This document shows positions 22,301 to 34,056 of a stretch of DNA of 64,000 bases, piece after piece; position 1 is the first letter of the stretch, and every line of letters starts with the position of its first letter. The position numbers were made by a program, and so were the translations under genes. The DNA comes from Papio anubis (lineage: Eukaryota > Chordata > Mammalia > Primates > Cercopithecidae): positions 171,973,139 to 172,037,138 of the forward strand of contig NC_044977.1 of assembly GCF_008728515.1 (NCBI RefSeq), given 5' to 3'. The notes under the pieces are model-generated. The model was not told the origin of the DNA. It saw nothing but the letters and a program-made list of their open reading frames with translations, and ran no database searches.

Positions 22301-22540
22301 ACACAGATATCTTTAAAATTCCTTTATTTCTGTGCTACATTCTGAGTGAGTTCCTTAGACTGCCTTCCAATTTATTAATATTTTTCTCTTTGGGCTGGAC
22401 TAGCACTTTATTTTGTCTATCTTTTTAACATTTTAATGTTTATAAGTTTAATTTTACTATTATGTATTTATCATTATCTGTTCTTTATTACTGACTGCTT
22501 TGGATTTAGACTTCTTATTTATTTTGTGAGTGTTATTTCT

Positions 22541-22844
22541 TTTTTTTTTTTTTTTTTTTTTTGAGACGGAGTCTCGCTCTGTCGCCCAGGCTGGAGTGCA
22601 GTGGCCGGATCTCAGCTCACTGCAAGCTCCACCTCCTGGGTTTACGCCATTCTCCTGCCTCAGCCTCCCGAGTAGCTGGGACTACAGGCGCCCGCCACCT
22701 CGCCCGGCTAAGTTTTTGTATTTTTCAGTAGAGACGGGGTTTCACCGTGTCAGCCAGGATGGTCTCGATCTCCTGACCTCGTGATCCGCCCGTCTCGGCC
22801 TCCCAAAGTGCTGGGATTACAGGCTTGAGCCACCGCGCCCGGCC
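22541..22844 (-). mobile_element. AluY, cercopithecid (AluYR-like)
   Basis: Near-consensus AluY reverse complement with 'gcagtggccggatctcagct', 'gccacctcgcccggctaag' and 'aggcttgagccaccgcgcc', all monkey-type. Target-site duplications 'tgagtgttatttct' lie at 22527-22540 and 22846-22859. Confidence 0.97.
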
Positions 22845-22859
22845 ATGAGTGTTATTTCT

Positions 22860-23597
22860 TTATCTTAAAGGTACTGAACTTTTTTGGCATAAATCCATAA
22901 TCTGATTCATGGACTGTCTTTCTTAACTGTAATTTCATTTATGTGTCTTGGTTTTAAGGGTTTTCTGGCTCATCATGTATTGAAGATTGTCTCTTTCTCT
23001 GTATAATTTCTCCCTGTGTAGCAGTTTTGAGGTTGCAGCCACCTACCTCCCGCCTGACCACCTGGCCTTTGATCCAGGACCATGTCTCATACTGGTGCTT
23101 CCTTGCACTTGTCCCTCAGTGATGATTGGGCTATTGCAGAATCAGTCACAGAGTCAGGGGATGGCTTGGCTCAGCATCTTGTTGCAAGGTGGTGTGTGTG
23201 TCCATCTGCCTCATGCCTATGAGGTTCATGTAAGTAACAGCTACAGGCAATGGTTGGCAGCATATATTCTTCCTCCTCTTAGGAGCAGAGGAGTCCAACT
23301 CCAGCTTCTTCCCAAGAGCCAAATTCCCAGAATCCTCTGCCTACTTATGTATGCAAAGGACCACAGGCCTTTTTGAGTCCTGCTCATTACTGAGTATTTT
23401 GGTGCCCTTGCTTTTTGGAGTTGCTTATCTCAATTTTAAATGCAGTCATGTTTTGATCTTCTTTTAAAAATGTTATTTATCATTGTTATATGTTCAAAAC
23501 ACACAAAGTCCTCAAAACATAAACTCAAGGATAAGAAACTAATTTTAAAAACTAAAATCTTTCCAAAAATAATTTAAGATTAACTTACATTTATTTA
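22860..23597. other. Single-copy sequence with a 129-codon open frame
   Basis: An uninterrupted plus-strand frame runs 22987-23376. It encodes no domain I recognise and has no splice or promoter context. I treat it as chance, though it is the longest frame in the window lying wholly outside recognised repeats. Confidence 0.35.
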
Positions 23598-23705
23598 TTT
23601 ATTTTTGTAGAGACCTCGTCTCACTATGTTACCCAGTGTGACCTTGAACTCCTGGGCTCATGTGATCCTCCCATCTTGGCCTCCCAAAGTGCTGGGGCAT
23701 GAGCC
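23598..23705 (-). mobile_element. Alu monomer fragment (FAM/AluJ-like)
   Basis: 'ttttgtagagacctcgtctc', 'actcctgggctcatgtgatc' and 'cctcccaaagtgctgggg' then 'catgagccact' are one arm of an old Alu with a short deletion near the end. An ATTT repeat precedes it. Confidence 0.8.
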
Positions 23706-25314
23706 ACTAACATTTATTTTGAATAGCAGATTTTCAGTCTTCCTTTCTTATTTGTCTTTCTGTGGTGATTAAGATGACTAGTATTATAGCTACTTATTCA
23801 GTTTTATCTTTGTGTTTTCTCTTTATGCTTATATTTGTGTTTGCTTCACTTGCCCACATAATATGATGTTGAATGGCACAAACATGTGATTTAGGCCCAA
23901 GAACCATTTCAACACTATGGTTCTAGTCCAAAGAAAATTGTTGCTGGTTTTATCAAGAAAAAAATTGTGAAGATTTTTGTAAATTTAAGGTAGCACTCAG
24001 TTCACTCTGAGAGCCATTGCTATTTGCATTTTGTTTTTGTTTTAGATTTTATAATGGGAAACTTGAATATTCAGTCTACAGTCCACATCACAACATATTA
24101 ATGAGAATTAGATAAGGAAATGTACATTACAACACTTTGTAAATTTTAAAGCCGCATGAGTTAATTATGATCTGTTTTATGCAAATTATTCTGTTTCAAT
24201 GTATACATAAAGGCTATTTTAACAGATTTTGTTCTGTAGAGCAAAAGTTCTGTTTCCAAGTAATAGAAAAGTGTATGAATTATCCTCTTTTGCATTTTAA
24301 TACTATCATTAAAGCTTAATTGACAATTGCTAATGTTTTATTAAACAATGAAGTAAGCAATCGTAAACTCAAGACTATGGGTACTCATAGTCTCAAAATT
24401 AATAGCCCTTAGCTTGGAAGGGCTGGATATTTCAACAATTTTTGCAACAATACAATGGAAGTATGCTAGAACCATGAGGGACCTTAAGGTTGCTCACTGA
24501 TCAACCAAATCAGTTTTGCTTTCATTAGGCCAATCCAACCAGTGATAATTTTTGTCAAAATTTAAATTGCTGGAATGGATCCAAAGGAATTTTGACCTTG
24601 ATCTTAATACTATGGTTATTTAGATTCAGTATAACTCAGGTAGAACTTTCCAGAACCTAGTTAGAATACTGCTGTTCTTGGAGTCAGCATACAAGCATGT
24701 CTTTGGGTATTAAACCTACCAGGTAATGAACTTCTGGGCACTTTCTTAGCTAAAACTTTTTAGAAGGGGCCTGTGATAGACCAACTTAATGAAAATATCT
24801 GCTCCTTAGAGCTCTCATTGCGGCAAAATCATGCTTTGTTATTAGAGTTACCTTTTTTTTGTATTGTACTTGAAGACAGATATGATTCCTATAAAATGCT
24901 TATGTTTTTATGAACTGTTGCATGATTTTAGGCATGTATTAGAGGTTTGTTTGTACTGAGATTGAAAGCAGGCTTCAAATTTCTTTGTGTTCTCTCATGG
25001 TCATGTTTGTAGACTTTTGTAGAATGATTAAATAATGTCCTTTCCTGCTTTTCAGACTTGTGAAATTTTGGATGTCTTTTACTAGTGAAAGGAATTCTGC
25101 AGTTTTCCATGACTTGTCTTGTTATTTAAATCCTCTATTCTCATACACTATAATGCCTGTGATGACATAATGTAATGACTGTGATGACAATTTTGCATGC
25201 TACTTCATAGCTCAGAAAGTCTGCTTAATAGTATGTGTTCAGTGCCTCTTAGTTATTATCACTAATTGGGAGTGGATGGGAAGTGCAGTGGTCTAGAGAA
25301 ATCAAACAGCAATT
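23706..25314. other. AT-rich single-copy sequence, possible regulatory element inside
   Basis: No repeats were recognised over 1.6 kb. Between about 24120 and 24360 it contains an exact octamer ATGCAAAT (24179-24186), 'gagttaattatgatc', 'aaagcttaattgacaattgc' and other homeodomain-like sites. This composition is common in conserved developmental enhancers. Conservation cannot be seen from one sequence. Confidence 0.3.
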
Positions 25315-26480
25315 AGTTTTTATTTTTATTGTGGTAAAATATACAAAATGCAAAATTTATCACTGTAACCATTTTTATGTGTTCAATTCACTGGCATTGA
25401 ATGCATTCATGATATTGTGCCATCATAACCACTATCCATTTCTAAAGTTTTTCATCATCCTCAATAGAAACTCTGTGCCCATTAAATAATAACTCCCAAT
25501 TCCCCTCTCCCCACAGCCACTGCTAACCTCTATTTTACATTCTGCCTCTATGAATTTGACTATTCTAGATATCACATATAAGTGGAACCACACAATATTT
25601 GTTTTTTTGGTGTGTGTCTACCTGCACTTAGCACAGTGTTTTCAAGGTTCACCCAAATTGTAGCATGTATTAGAATTTCATTCCTTTTTAAGGCTGAATA
25701 TTCTACTGTATTCTATTGCATATATACATATATATACACACACACACACATATGTATACATACCACATTTGTAGCATGTATTAGAATTTCATTCCTTTTT
25801 AAGGCTGAATATTCTATTGTATATATACATATATACACACATATATATAAATACATGTATACACACACACATACACACCACATTTGTTTATTCATTCATT
25901 TGTTGAAGGACACTTGGGTTGTTTCCACCTTTTGACTGTTGTGAACAATGCTGCAATGAACATTGTCTTACAAGTATCTGTTTGAGTCTCTACTTTCAAT
26001 TCTTTTGGATATATATACAGAAGTGACATTATTGGATCACATGGTAGTTCTTTTTTTTCTTATTGAACCTGGCCTATGGAGATAATTCTATGTTTAACTT
26101 TTTGAGGAACCCACAAACTGTTTTCCACAGTGGCTGCATCATTTTACATTCTCACTATCAATATACAATGGATCCACTTTCTCCATATCCTCATCAACAC
26201 TTGTTATTTTCTGATGTGTGTATTTTTTTTGCTTTTGATGGTAGTCATCCTAATGGATGTTAAGTGGTATCTCATTGTGTTATTATAATTTCCCTAATGA
26301 CTACTGATGTTGAGCATCTTTTCATGTGGCTATTGACTATTTGTGTACCTTCTTTGGAGAAATATCTATTCAAGTTCTTTGCCTTTTTCTGAGTTAGACA
26401 ATTCATTTTTAATAAATTATCTTGAATTTGAACTGTATGTTGGGATCTTTTTGTCTGTAGAATTATCTTGTTGACCAAAT
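25315..26480 (-). mobile_element. L1M, ORF2 end and 3' UTR, with internal duplication
   Basis: Read on the minus strand it is the end of L1 ORF2 and the 3' UTR. Plus-strand landmarks are 'ataagtggaaccacacaata', 'tgctgcaatgaacattg', 'ttggatcacatggtagttct', 'cacagtggctgcatcatttt' and 'ttcatgtggctattgac'. Frames are broken. A 111-bp unit containing TA/CA repeats is tandemly duplicated at about 25658-25880. Confidence 0.9.
25658..25880. repeat. Tandem duplication, 111-bp period
   Basis: 'gtagcatgtattagaatttc' and the following 'attcctttttaaggctgaat' appear at 25660 and again at 25771. Each is followed by TA/CA microsatellite and 'accacattt'. The unit lies inside the L1M and probably arose by slippage or unequal exchange through the microsatellite. 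Confidence 0.92.
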
Positions 26481-27404
26481 GACATAATACATATAGAAAT
26501 AATGATGTTGAATTTAATTTAATGAATTAAATTTGTTACCTAAAATTTGAAAAAAAATTTGTTATTTGTTATTCAGTTCTGATAGAAAGCCTGGTTGTCA
26601 GATATGTTTCTGTTGTATTGATAATGGTTTAGAGACAATCAACTTAGATCAGACAGTATCACTGCTTAGTGCAATTGGTATGTCCACAAATAATTGCACA
26701 TAATATTAATCTTTGTCACTAGAATTATATCTTAAATATAGTAAAGAAAGTTGCCATGAAAAGAATTCTCTATTTAGACATAAAATTACCTACTAATTTA
26801 TTTGTTGTAGATCTGGAATTTTATACATTAATTTTGTTCTCAATGGAACATGTCTATGATAAAATGTCCTTCTCTGGTACAATAAGAATAACAGTAAGTA
26901 TGCAGAGGCTTTGGACATAGAATCTCTGTTCCAGGCACTAATGAGATCTTCAAAAAAAAAGCGTAATATTTAATTTTAGGTCTCACGGAATTTAAGAATT
27001 TCAGTTTGTGTTAGATTCTATGATCAGAGACTGTGAAAAAACTTCAGAAGATGATGACAGTGATAAGGAGATTGGGAGCCTGTGTCTTGAGCCTATAGGA
27101 CATCTGAATCCACCTTGGGGGGTCTTCTTGGTATCTGAGGAATGTGCCTCTTAGACATAATTGGTGAATATGGGAACCTGGTCTGAGACTAATATAGATT
27201 GTGTTTAAATCTAGAGCAAGAGAACACTGTTTGCTCTGGTGGCAGGATACATCAACATCCTTGGCCTGCAGATGGCTTAAATGAAATTTTAAGCCAACAT
27301 GTAAAATCCAGCATATTTCACATAAAAGCATATATTTTTTGGTTTCTTTTGAAACACCAGAAGATCTGGACACACTAGGCTTTTATTTCTTTACCCTTTA
27401 GATC
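26481..27404. other. Single-copy sequence, nothing recognised
   Basis: It starts with AT-rich direct repeats around 26500-26570 ('aatttaatttaatgaattaa'). No family or exon was recognised. Confidence 0.4.
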
Positions 27405-27600
27405 TGTGTTGTTCAATAGAGTAACCACTAACCCCATGTGGATATTTTACATTTACATTTAAGTTAATGGACCTTAAATATAACTAAAAATTCAGCTCCT
27501 TATTCACAATAGCAGTAGTCACATGTGGCTATCCTATTGGACCATGCAGATATAGAACATGACCATTTCTACAGAAAGTTATCTTGGATGCACTGCCTTG
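27405..27600. mobile_element. hAT-type MITE (MER family, tentative)
   Basis: 'gtgttgttcaatagagtaac', 'ccatgtggatattttacatt', 'aaaaattcagctccttattc', 'cacatgtggctatcctattg' and 'gacc...gcagatatagaacat' match a common palindromic-ended DNA transposon whose termini read 'gctgtccaata'. The exact family name is uncertain. Confidence 0.65.
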
Positions 27601-27869
27601 GATGGTGCATGTACTTCTCACTTGCCTCAGTCTTCACTAATCCCCAGTTTCTTACATCCACCCATTTTCTCATTTTATTACTTGCTGTCCCTGCCATTTG
27701 AATACCTGACCCCCAGTGTAAAGGAACTATCTATGTAGGATGGTACAAGCAGATACAACCTGAATTACTCTGGCTGAAAAGGCAGCAGACCTTTCTTGTC
27801 AGTTGTCAAAGCAAGGCCTTCCCAGTCGTTATAACTTTGTTATAACTTTGGACTCCAGGGAGCTTATAT

Positions 27870-28365
27870 TAGTTTACTATCGTTATAGTAACAAATTACC
27901 ACAAACTTGTGGCTTAGCACAAATTCATTATCTTACACTTCTGGAGGTCAGAAGTCTGAAAGGCATCTCACTAGGCGGAAGCCAGAGTGATGGCAGAGGA
28001 GAGTTCTTTCTAGAGGTCTAGGAGAGCATCCATGTCCTTTCCCTTTTCCGCTTCTAAAGGCTGCCCACATTCAGTGCTCCTGACCCTTTTCCATGTTGAA
28101 AGCCAGCAATGACAGGTCAAGATATTTTCACACTGCATCACTTTGACACTGACTCTCTTCCTCTATATCCTTCTTTCACTTGTAAGGACCTCGTATTTAC
28201 ATTAGGCCCACCCTGATAATCTGGGGAAATCTCCCGATCTCAAGATCCTTAACTTGATCATATCCGCAAAGTCCCATTTGCCATGTAAAATGACACAGTC
28301 CCAGATTCTAGGGGTTAGGACATGGACATCTTTGGGGGCTTATTATTCTGCCTGACACAGAGCTC
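27870..28365 (-). repeat. MLT1 LTR
   Basis: It runs from 'tattagtttactatcgttat' and 'aacaaattaccacaaacttg' through 'tctggaggtcagaagtctga', 'aggcccaccctgataatctg' and 'caaagtcccatttgccatg' to 'ttattctgcctgacaca', the reverse complement of an MLT1 LTR. It is nearly complete, with no internal region attached. Confidence 0.85.
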
Positions 28366-28689
28366 TTGGCCTTAACTGTTCTACCCAGTCCCACATCTGC
28401 TGGATGACTGGGACAAGATTTAAATTGAAAGAGAAGTATACCCTATACTGCATGCCTAATGCTGTCTCATTGAAACTATTTTTTTCACTGCTTTTGTCAG
28501 AACTAGATAAATGGCATGTATATCATCACCGCTTTAGAAGGATAACTTATTTTAAAGACAGCATTACTTAGTACACAGGTGCTAAAATATTTTGGGATTA
28601 TTTTCTGTGTCAGAGAATGGTCATGCAAAACAACACCATTGCTGTAAAACGCAGTGTTAGAGCCATTGCAGCACACGGAATGGCAGAGG

Positions 28690-28795
28690 CAGAGGCACTT
28701 GAGGCAGGTGCATTGGAGTCAGAAGATACAAAGCTCAAGGTCGAGGGCTGTGTGAGTTTGCAAGTCATTTGTCTTATATTTATTTCCATGATAGA
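28690..28795 (+). mobile_element. MIR SINE fragment (tentative)
   Basis: 'gcattggagtcagaagatac' and 'gtgtgagtttgcaagtcatt' match the MIR core order. The flanks are too diverged to set edges. Confidence 0.4.
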
Positions 28796-28823
28796 ACTTT
28801 TTTCCGGCATAGATTTATTAATA

Positions 28824-29114
28824 CTTTTTTTTTTTTTTTTTTTGAGACGGAGTCTTACTCTCACCCAGGCTGGAGGGCAGTAGCACGATCTTGGCTCACT
28901 GCAACCTTCGCCTCCTGGGTTCAAGGGATTCTTCTGCGTTAGCCTCCTGAGTAGCTGAGATTACAGGTGTGCACCACCATGCCTGGCTAATTTTTGTATT
29001 TTTAGTAGAGACAGGGTTTCATCATGTTGGCCAGGCTGCTCTCAAACTCCTGACCTCAGGTGATCCACCCCCCTTGGCCTCCCAAGGTGCTGGGATTACA
29101 GGCGTGAGCCACCA
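28824..29114 (-). mobile_element. AluS, 5' end cut
   Basis: A poly-T head and AluS body end at 'gcgtgagccacc', missing the last 14 or so bases of the Alu 5' end. Target-site duplications 'atttattaata' lie at 28813-28823 and 29115-29125, so the truncation happened at insertion. Confidence 0.93.
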
Positions 29115-29593
29115 ATTTATTAATATATTTTATTGTGAAAGTTCTCTACATTTATCTTGGAAAATTTCCATTTAATGTATATTTGGCCTATGAATGACTT
29201 AGAAGGTTACAAGAGAGAAGAGTGAGAGAGGCTAAATCACTTGACTAATATAAACTGAGGCAAAAATAACCCATTGATAATAGCTGATGTCTTCTTAAAT
29301 TTCTGCGTGCACTTTTCGGAGTTTATTGTGAATTTGACTTAAATGTGTGTCAATTTTTAACGGTATTAATTCCTTTGTATGACAGACAATTTTTAAAAAA
29401 CTGCTGTGATATTGTTATAAAGGGCATACAATTGCCTCTAGAAGTGAAACGTCGATCCAGATGGCAGAAGGCAGAAAGAGAGCAGGGGTGCGGGAAGGTG
29501 TGCGGGAAGGGGTGAGAAGAGAGGTGAGCCAGTGCAGCTAAAGATTTTTATAGAGTTTCAGGAGAGAGGGAAAATAAATTTTTGAGCAGTTGC
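29115..29593. other. Single-copy sequence with a purine-rich stretch
   Basis: A G/A-rich segment at 29455-29535 contains two 'gtgcgggaagg' units in tandem. No gene or repeat family was recognised. Confidence 0.4.
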
Positions 29594-30000
29594 CATGACA
29601 GGTAGTTCTATGTGTCAATTTGGCTAGCCCTACAGTGCCCAGTTATTTAATACAAAACGAATCTACCTGTCTCTGTGAAGGTGTTTTGTAGATGAGGTTA
29701 ACATCTACAACTAGTTGACTTTAAGTAAATATTACTCTTGATGATGTGGGTGGGCCTCATCCAATCAGTGGAAGGCCTTAGGAGCCTTGTCCAGCTGAAG
29801 TTGCCTGAAGAAGAAGAAATTCTGCCTTAAGACTGCAGCTTCTAGTTCAAAACTGCCTGAGTTTCCAGACTGCTGGCTTGCCCTTGCCAGCCCCTACAAC
29901 TGTGTGAGCTAATTCCTTAAATCTCTCTCTTCCTCTCACTATATTTTGTTTCTTCTGTTGATTCTATTTTTTCTGGAAAACCCTGGATAATACAGCTACC
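29594..30000 (+). repeat. ERVL LTR (MLT2-like)
   Basis: 'tctatgtgtcaatttggcta', 'gtgggtgggcctcatccaat', 'agaagaagaaattctgcctt', 'gtgagctaattccttaaatc' and 'ctggaaaaccctggataata' follow the MLT2 LTR order. It is solo, with no ERVL internal sequence beside it. Confidence 0.8.
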
Positions 30001-30371
30001 AAGAGGTCTTTAGGGAGAAATGGGAATGAAGTGGTTTTGAGGAAGTTTTTTCTGGAATTTGTGAAGGTTTGGACTTCCACAGTCAGACTTGAGTTTTTCT
30101 TTTTAATATGATGGTTCCCATGCTTTAAATTTCAAGGAGAAGGGTATGGTGTCTGAGTCTCTAAAGTTCTGCTCCAGAAAGCCTCAGCTTTCTTCTCAAA
30201 ATGAAACTGAGAACCAACATCATCTACTCCCACACTCAGCCTGGACACTGAGAACTGAAGCCACTCCTTAATGTCTATACTAACATCACTTTGATATTCC
30301 ACTGTTTCTATGAAAAGACCATTTTTCTAGGCATCTCTTCTCAGGCAAATGGCTTGATTATTTATTACAGG

Positions 30372-30733
30372 AACTGTTCTCACTCTTCTAATAAAGACAT
30401 GCCAGAGACTGTGTAATTTATAAAGGAAAGAGGTTTAATAGACCCACAGATCCACATGGCTGGGAAGGCCTCACAATCAGGACAGAAGGCAAATGAGGAG
30501 CAAAGTCATTAGTCATGTCTTACCTGGCGGCAGGCAAGGGAGCTTGTGCAGGGGAACTCCCTTTCATAAAACCATCAGATCTCATGAGATTTATTCACTA
30601 TCATGAGAACAGCATGAGAAAGACCTGCCCCTATGATTCATTACCTCCCACTGGGTCCCTCTCATGACACATGGGAATTATTGGAGCTACAATGCAAGAT
30701 GAGATTTGGGTGGGGACACAGCCAAACCATACC
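30372..30733 (-). repeat. MaLR LTR (MST-like)
   Basis: 'gtgtaatttataaaggaaag', 'aaaccatcagatctcatgag' and 'tttgggtggggacacagcca' are the reverse complement of an MST LTR. The first bases are diverged ('gttctcactcttctaataaa'). It is about the same length as the copy at 5952-6304. Confidence 0.88.
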
Positions 30734-31659
30734 GGGAACTTTCCAAAAGTGCCATCAACTCTTCAGTGGAAAGCATCAGTAGATAGTTTGTACCTTAAGA
30801 TTATTTTAAATCCCTCATTTCATATTTCTCCTTTGCTGTTTTTACCAATCCTGGACTATTTTATTGTGTTCCTTACCCAACCCTAATCAAGTTCCCACAT
30901 TGAAAGACCCATTTGAAACCTAACTTCCAGTTCTCAATAAATTCTCACATTGCTTCACTCTGAACAGTCCCCTATGCTGACACGGTCAGAGCTCTATGGG
31001 GGGTGATTTTCTCCCTTACCATAGTGAGCAATGAGTTCAGTTTTATCTCATCAACAGGTGTGCTTGTTTTATTGAGGGAGCCAGTATTCCTCAGATGGGA
31101 TGAGATATTGAACCAGTTAATCCCAGACCTTTTGCCTGTAGCCATGATCACTTTCTCATTCATTCTGTGTTCCTACAGGCTCATACATTGGAGATTTCTG
31201 CCCTTAATAAGTAGCCTTTGTCCTATACTCTAGCGCCTTTGTTACTACCCTCAGGGCAAAAAGGCTAGTGAGCATATATAGCTCAGTTTGTTTAAGAGAT
31301 GCATCTGTTCTCTTCATTTATCTTGCTCTTTGATGGGTATACAAGACCTGGAAAGGCTTCTTAGACCCAGTACTAGGTAAGTAAACTGATTTAACTCAGG
31401 GGTAGGTAATAGGAAATTTGATTTCATCCTCAGGTCCAAGCAGTAACCTCTAATCCAGTTTTGCCAGCAATAAAGCTGACATTTTGACTCCTGCCTGACT
31501 CCTGTAGCTTTTTCTTAATTATTTTATAATATATGGAGGGAAGATATGTACTTGGTAGTATTGTTATTTGTTATAGCAACAGGTCCAGCCTGTCAATAAT
31601 ACTTATCCCCCCTGACTTAGCCCACCTATGACATGAAGATATAATTGTCAACACAGGTG
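30734..31659. other. Single-copy sequence, nothing recognised
   Basis: One weak donor-like site, 'gtactaggtaagtaaact' near 31370-31385, is present without a convincing upstream acceptor. No repeat was recognised. Confidence 0.35.
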
Positions 31660-31975
31660 CAGATGTTAAACCATTTACAGCTGGGATGGTCAGGAAAGAT
31701 CTCATGGAAGAGGTGATTTCGTTAATGTTGAAGGGATTTACATTGGCAGGAGTGAGCTGATTGGCAGTTCAGGAGGGCTCCTATGGGAATGATGGTGAGT
31801 CACTCTGGACCCTGGGCCATGGGCACAGGAATGTTCAGCTAAAGGAACAGTCAAGTCTGAGTGCTGTGAAAAGGTTTTTATTTTGGTGTAGTGGAAATGA
31901 AGGCAGGAAAAGTAGCTGGAGGCCAGATTTAGCTGACGTTAGCATTTTAATAATGGAAAGCATGATTTTGAAGGA
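31660..31975 (-). mobile_element. L2 fragment
   Basis: 'aaagatctcatggaagaggt', 'gttgaagggatttacattgg' and 'tgaaggcaggaaaagtagct' match the reverse complement of L2 upstream of its 3' end. Confidence 0.6.
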
Positions 31976-32109
31976 TAACATATTGATTAATCAAACTGGA
32001 AATAATTCTTCAATCCTGCGACTAGGAGGCAATTTAAAAATAATTATTTCCAGAATCTTTGATCATTTTGGTTTTTTGTCTTTAGTTCGTTGCCCACAGA
32101 AGGTAGGAT

Positions 32110-32136
32110 GCACACACACACACACACACACACACC
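32110..32136. repeat. (CA)n microsatellite
   Basis: About 13 uninterrupted CA units, likely polymorphic. Confidence 0.95.
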
Positions 32137-33159
32137 CTTGGGTAGACTGTTAGAAGTGCTCGGAGCTTTTCATCTAATGCTCATTGGCTTTCACACCCGG
32201 TAAAGCTGACTTGTGGTTGTCCCCAACAGATATTTGAGAAGAGGTAAAAAATAATACAGTAATTAGACTGTGAAACCAAATACCACTGTTATCTAATTCA
32301 GTGTTTCATTGTGGTTCTGAGTCATGGTCACACCAACAAAATGAATCAAAAGGATAGGATTATGATATGCCATTAAAGGATGAACATTTCAACATTTCGT
32401 AAAGTTGGCACAGAGTCTTTATTTTCTTAGTACGCCATCAACTTGCTTATTTTCTACAAACCTTGCATAATGAGATATCTATTTTTTAAACTTTGAAATA
32501 AATTACTGATTTGCCAAATTTGCAGTTTGCTAGGGCAGGGCTGGGTAAATTTGCTTAAGGATGCCAAGTACCTTCTGATAGGAAAAAGACTGAGATTCTG
32601 GTTAAAAGATAATTTTCAGGAAAAGTTAAAATCCTGACTCTCTTACAGATATAAAAATGAACACACGTTAAAGATTTTATTTTACTCATGTATGACAGAA
32701 CCAGTTAGATTTTATATTCAATTCAAAGGGAAAGTCAAAAAGCACAAATTTATATGGATTAAGGGAATTGAATGGCAAGTCAGGGTAAAAGTGGTTTTTC
32801 TACAGAAGGGAGGGAAGCTAATAGAAAATCTCCTGTAATAGAATTTGCATGTCTACTAACTTACAAAGAGTTATAAAATAGCATAAAGCAATGAAAGGCT
32901 AGACTCTCGTAACCTGAAAGGATATGCAATATGTAGACAATGTTTAGTATTGCACTGAAACACAAACTTTTTCCTATATACAAGGGAGTAAAAACAGGGC
33001 CAGTGGGAAAGATGGTTCTGGATCTAGGAGTTGGGAGGTTCTAGCCCAGCCTACTGGGGCAGGCTCGTACCCTGCAACATAGCTGTAATAGGGCTGGATA
33101 TTTTCCATTTGCTTCTCCAGAGGCACTTGCTCTCCTTCTCTACTCTGAGATGCTGACTT
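32137..33159. other. Single-copy sequence, nothing recognised
   Basis: AT-rich, without recognised repeats or exon-like blocks. Homeodomain-like AT sites occur but are scattered. Confidence 0.35.
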
Positions 33160-33505
33160 TACTGTATTATATCACTGGGCATCCTTGCCTTCTTTTTTCC
33201 AGTTGGCTTCACCAATTGAACTCACCAGCAGGAGATGGAAGGGTGAAGTTGGGTATCCCTCTCCCTCTAGCTCCCTCTCTGTGGACTGGGTGCAGGCTAG
33301 TGGTATTCTTCAACTAAAGATCACAGCTCTGGTCAATCACAGTGTCCCGTCTCTGGTTTCCTGTATCCTCTTCCTTCCCCTAGACCTTCAGGCCTGGGGT
33401 GGTAACCATTCTCCACTGTCATTAGCCCTGGAGCATTGGGCTACCCCTTGGATTTCCCTGCATCATGCCCATACTTTTGACAATAGTCTCTTTAAAAACA
33501 TTTAT
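33160..33505 (+). repeat. Old interspersed repeat, family unassigned
   Basis: 'attgaactcaccagcaggag', 'gggtgcaggctagtggtatt', 'ggcctggggtggtaaccatt' and 'gacaatagtctctttaaaaa' follow a mammalian repeat pattern I recognise but cannot name with certainty. A 109-codon open frame here is a shadow of this repeat. Confidence 0.45.
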
Positions 33506-33671
33506 TTGTTTTAAGATAACTATCTGTTGGGACTTTGACAAATATGGTGAGTAAATTTAAAGATATGAAACTGGAAGCAGTGGAAGCCCAAGCCAGTTCT
33601 GGCAAGGAGTATGTAAGGCTGAGTGCAGCACTGACTAGGGTCGGGTGGGAGGGTGCTGGGGAAAGAACCAT

Positions 33672-34056
33672 TGTATTAGTCTGTTCTCACACTGCTATTA
33701 AATATAAAGAACGACCCAAGACTGGGTAATTTATAAAGAAAATGGGTTTGATTGACTCACAGTTCCACAGACTTAATAGGAAGCATGACTGGGAGGCCTC
33801 AGGAAACTTACACTCATGGCAGAAGGCGAAGGGAAAGCAAACACTTTCTTCACACAGTGGCAGGAGAGAGAGAGCTAAGGGGGAAGTGCTACTCACTTTA
33901 AACCATCAGATCTAGTGAGAACTCACTCAGTATCATGAGAACATGGGGAAAATCCATCCTCATAATTCAATCATTTCCCTCCAGGTCTCTCCACCAACAT
34001 TGGGAATTACAATTCAACATGATATTTGGGTGGGGACACAGAGCCAAACCATAGCA
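33672..34056 (-). repeat. MaLR LTR (THE1-like)
   Basis: 'tgtattagtctgttctcaca', 'caagactgggtaatttataa', 'ctcaggaaacttacactcat', 'caacattgggaattacaatt' and 'agagccaaaccatagca' follow the THE1 LTR on the minus strand. No internal region is attached. Confidence 0.88.

Noticed and set aside
22987..23376. 129-codon open frame in apparently single-copy DNA
   Set aside because: No recognisable domain, no splice or promoter context, and it is isolated in AT-rich non-coding sequence. A translated search could still revise this.
25736..25880. Repeated units suggesting a CRISPR-like array
   Set aside because: It is a microsatellite with one tandem duplication in an L1, in vertebrate DNA.
31340..31390. 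Donor-like 'ggtaagtaaac' with upstream pyrimidines
   Set aside because: No convincing acceptor AG lies at a sensible distance with a good pyrimidine tract.
33185..33514. 109-codon open frame
   Set aside because: It coincides with an old interspersed repeat and has no protein-like features.
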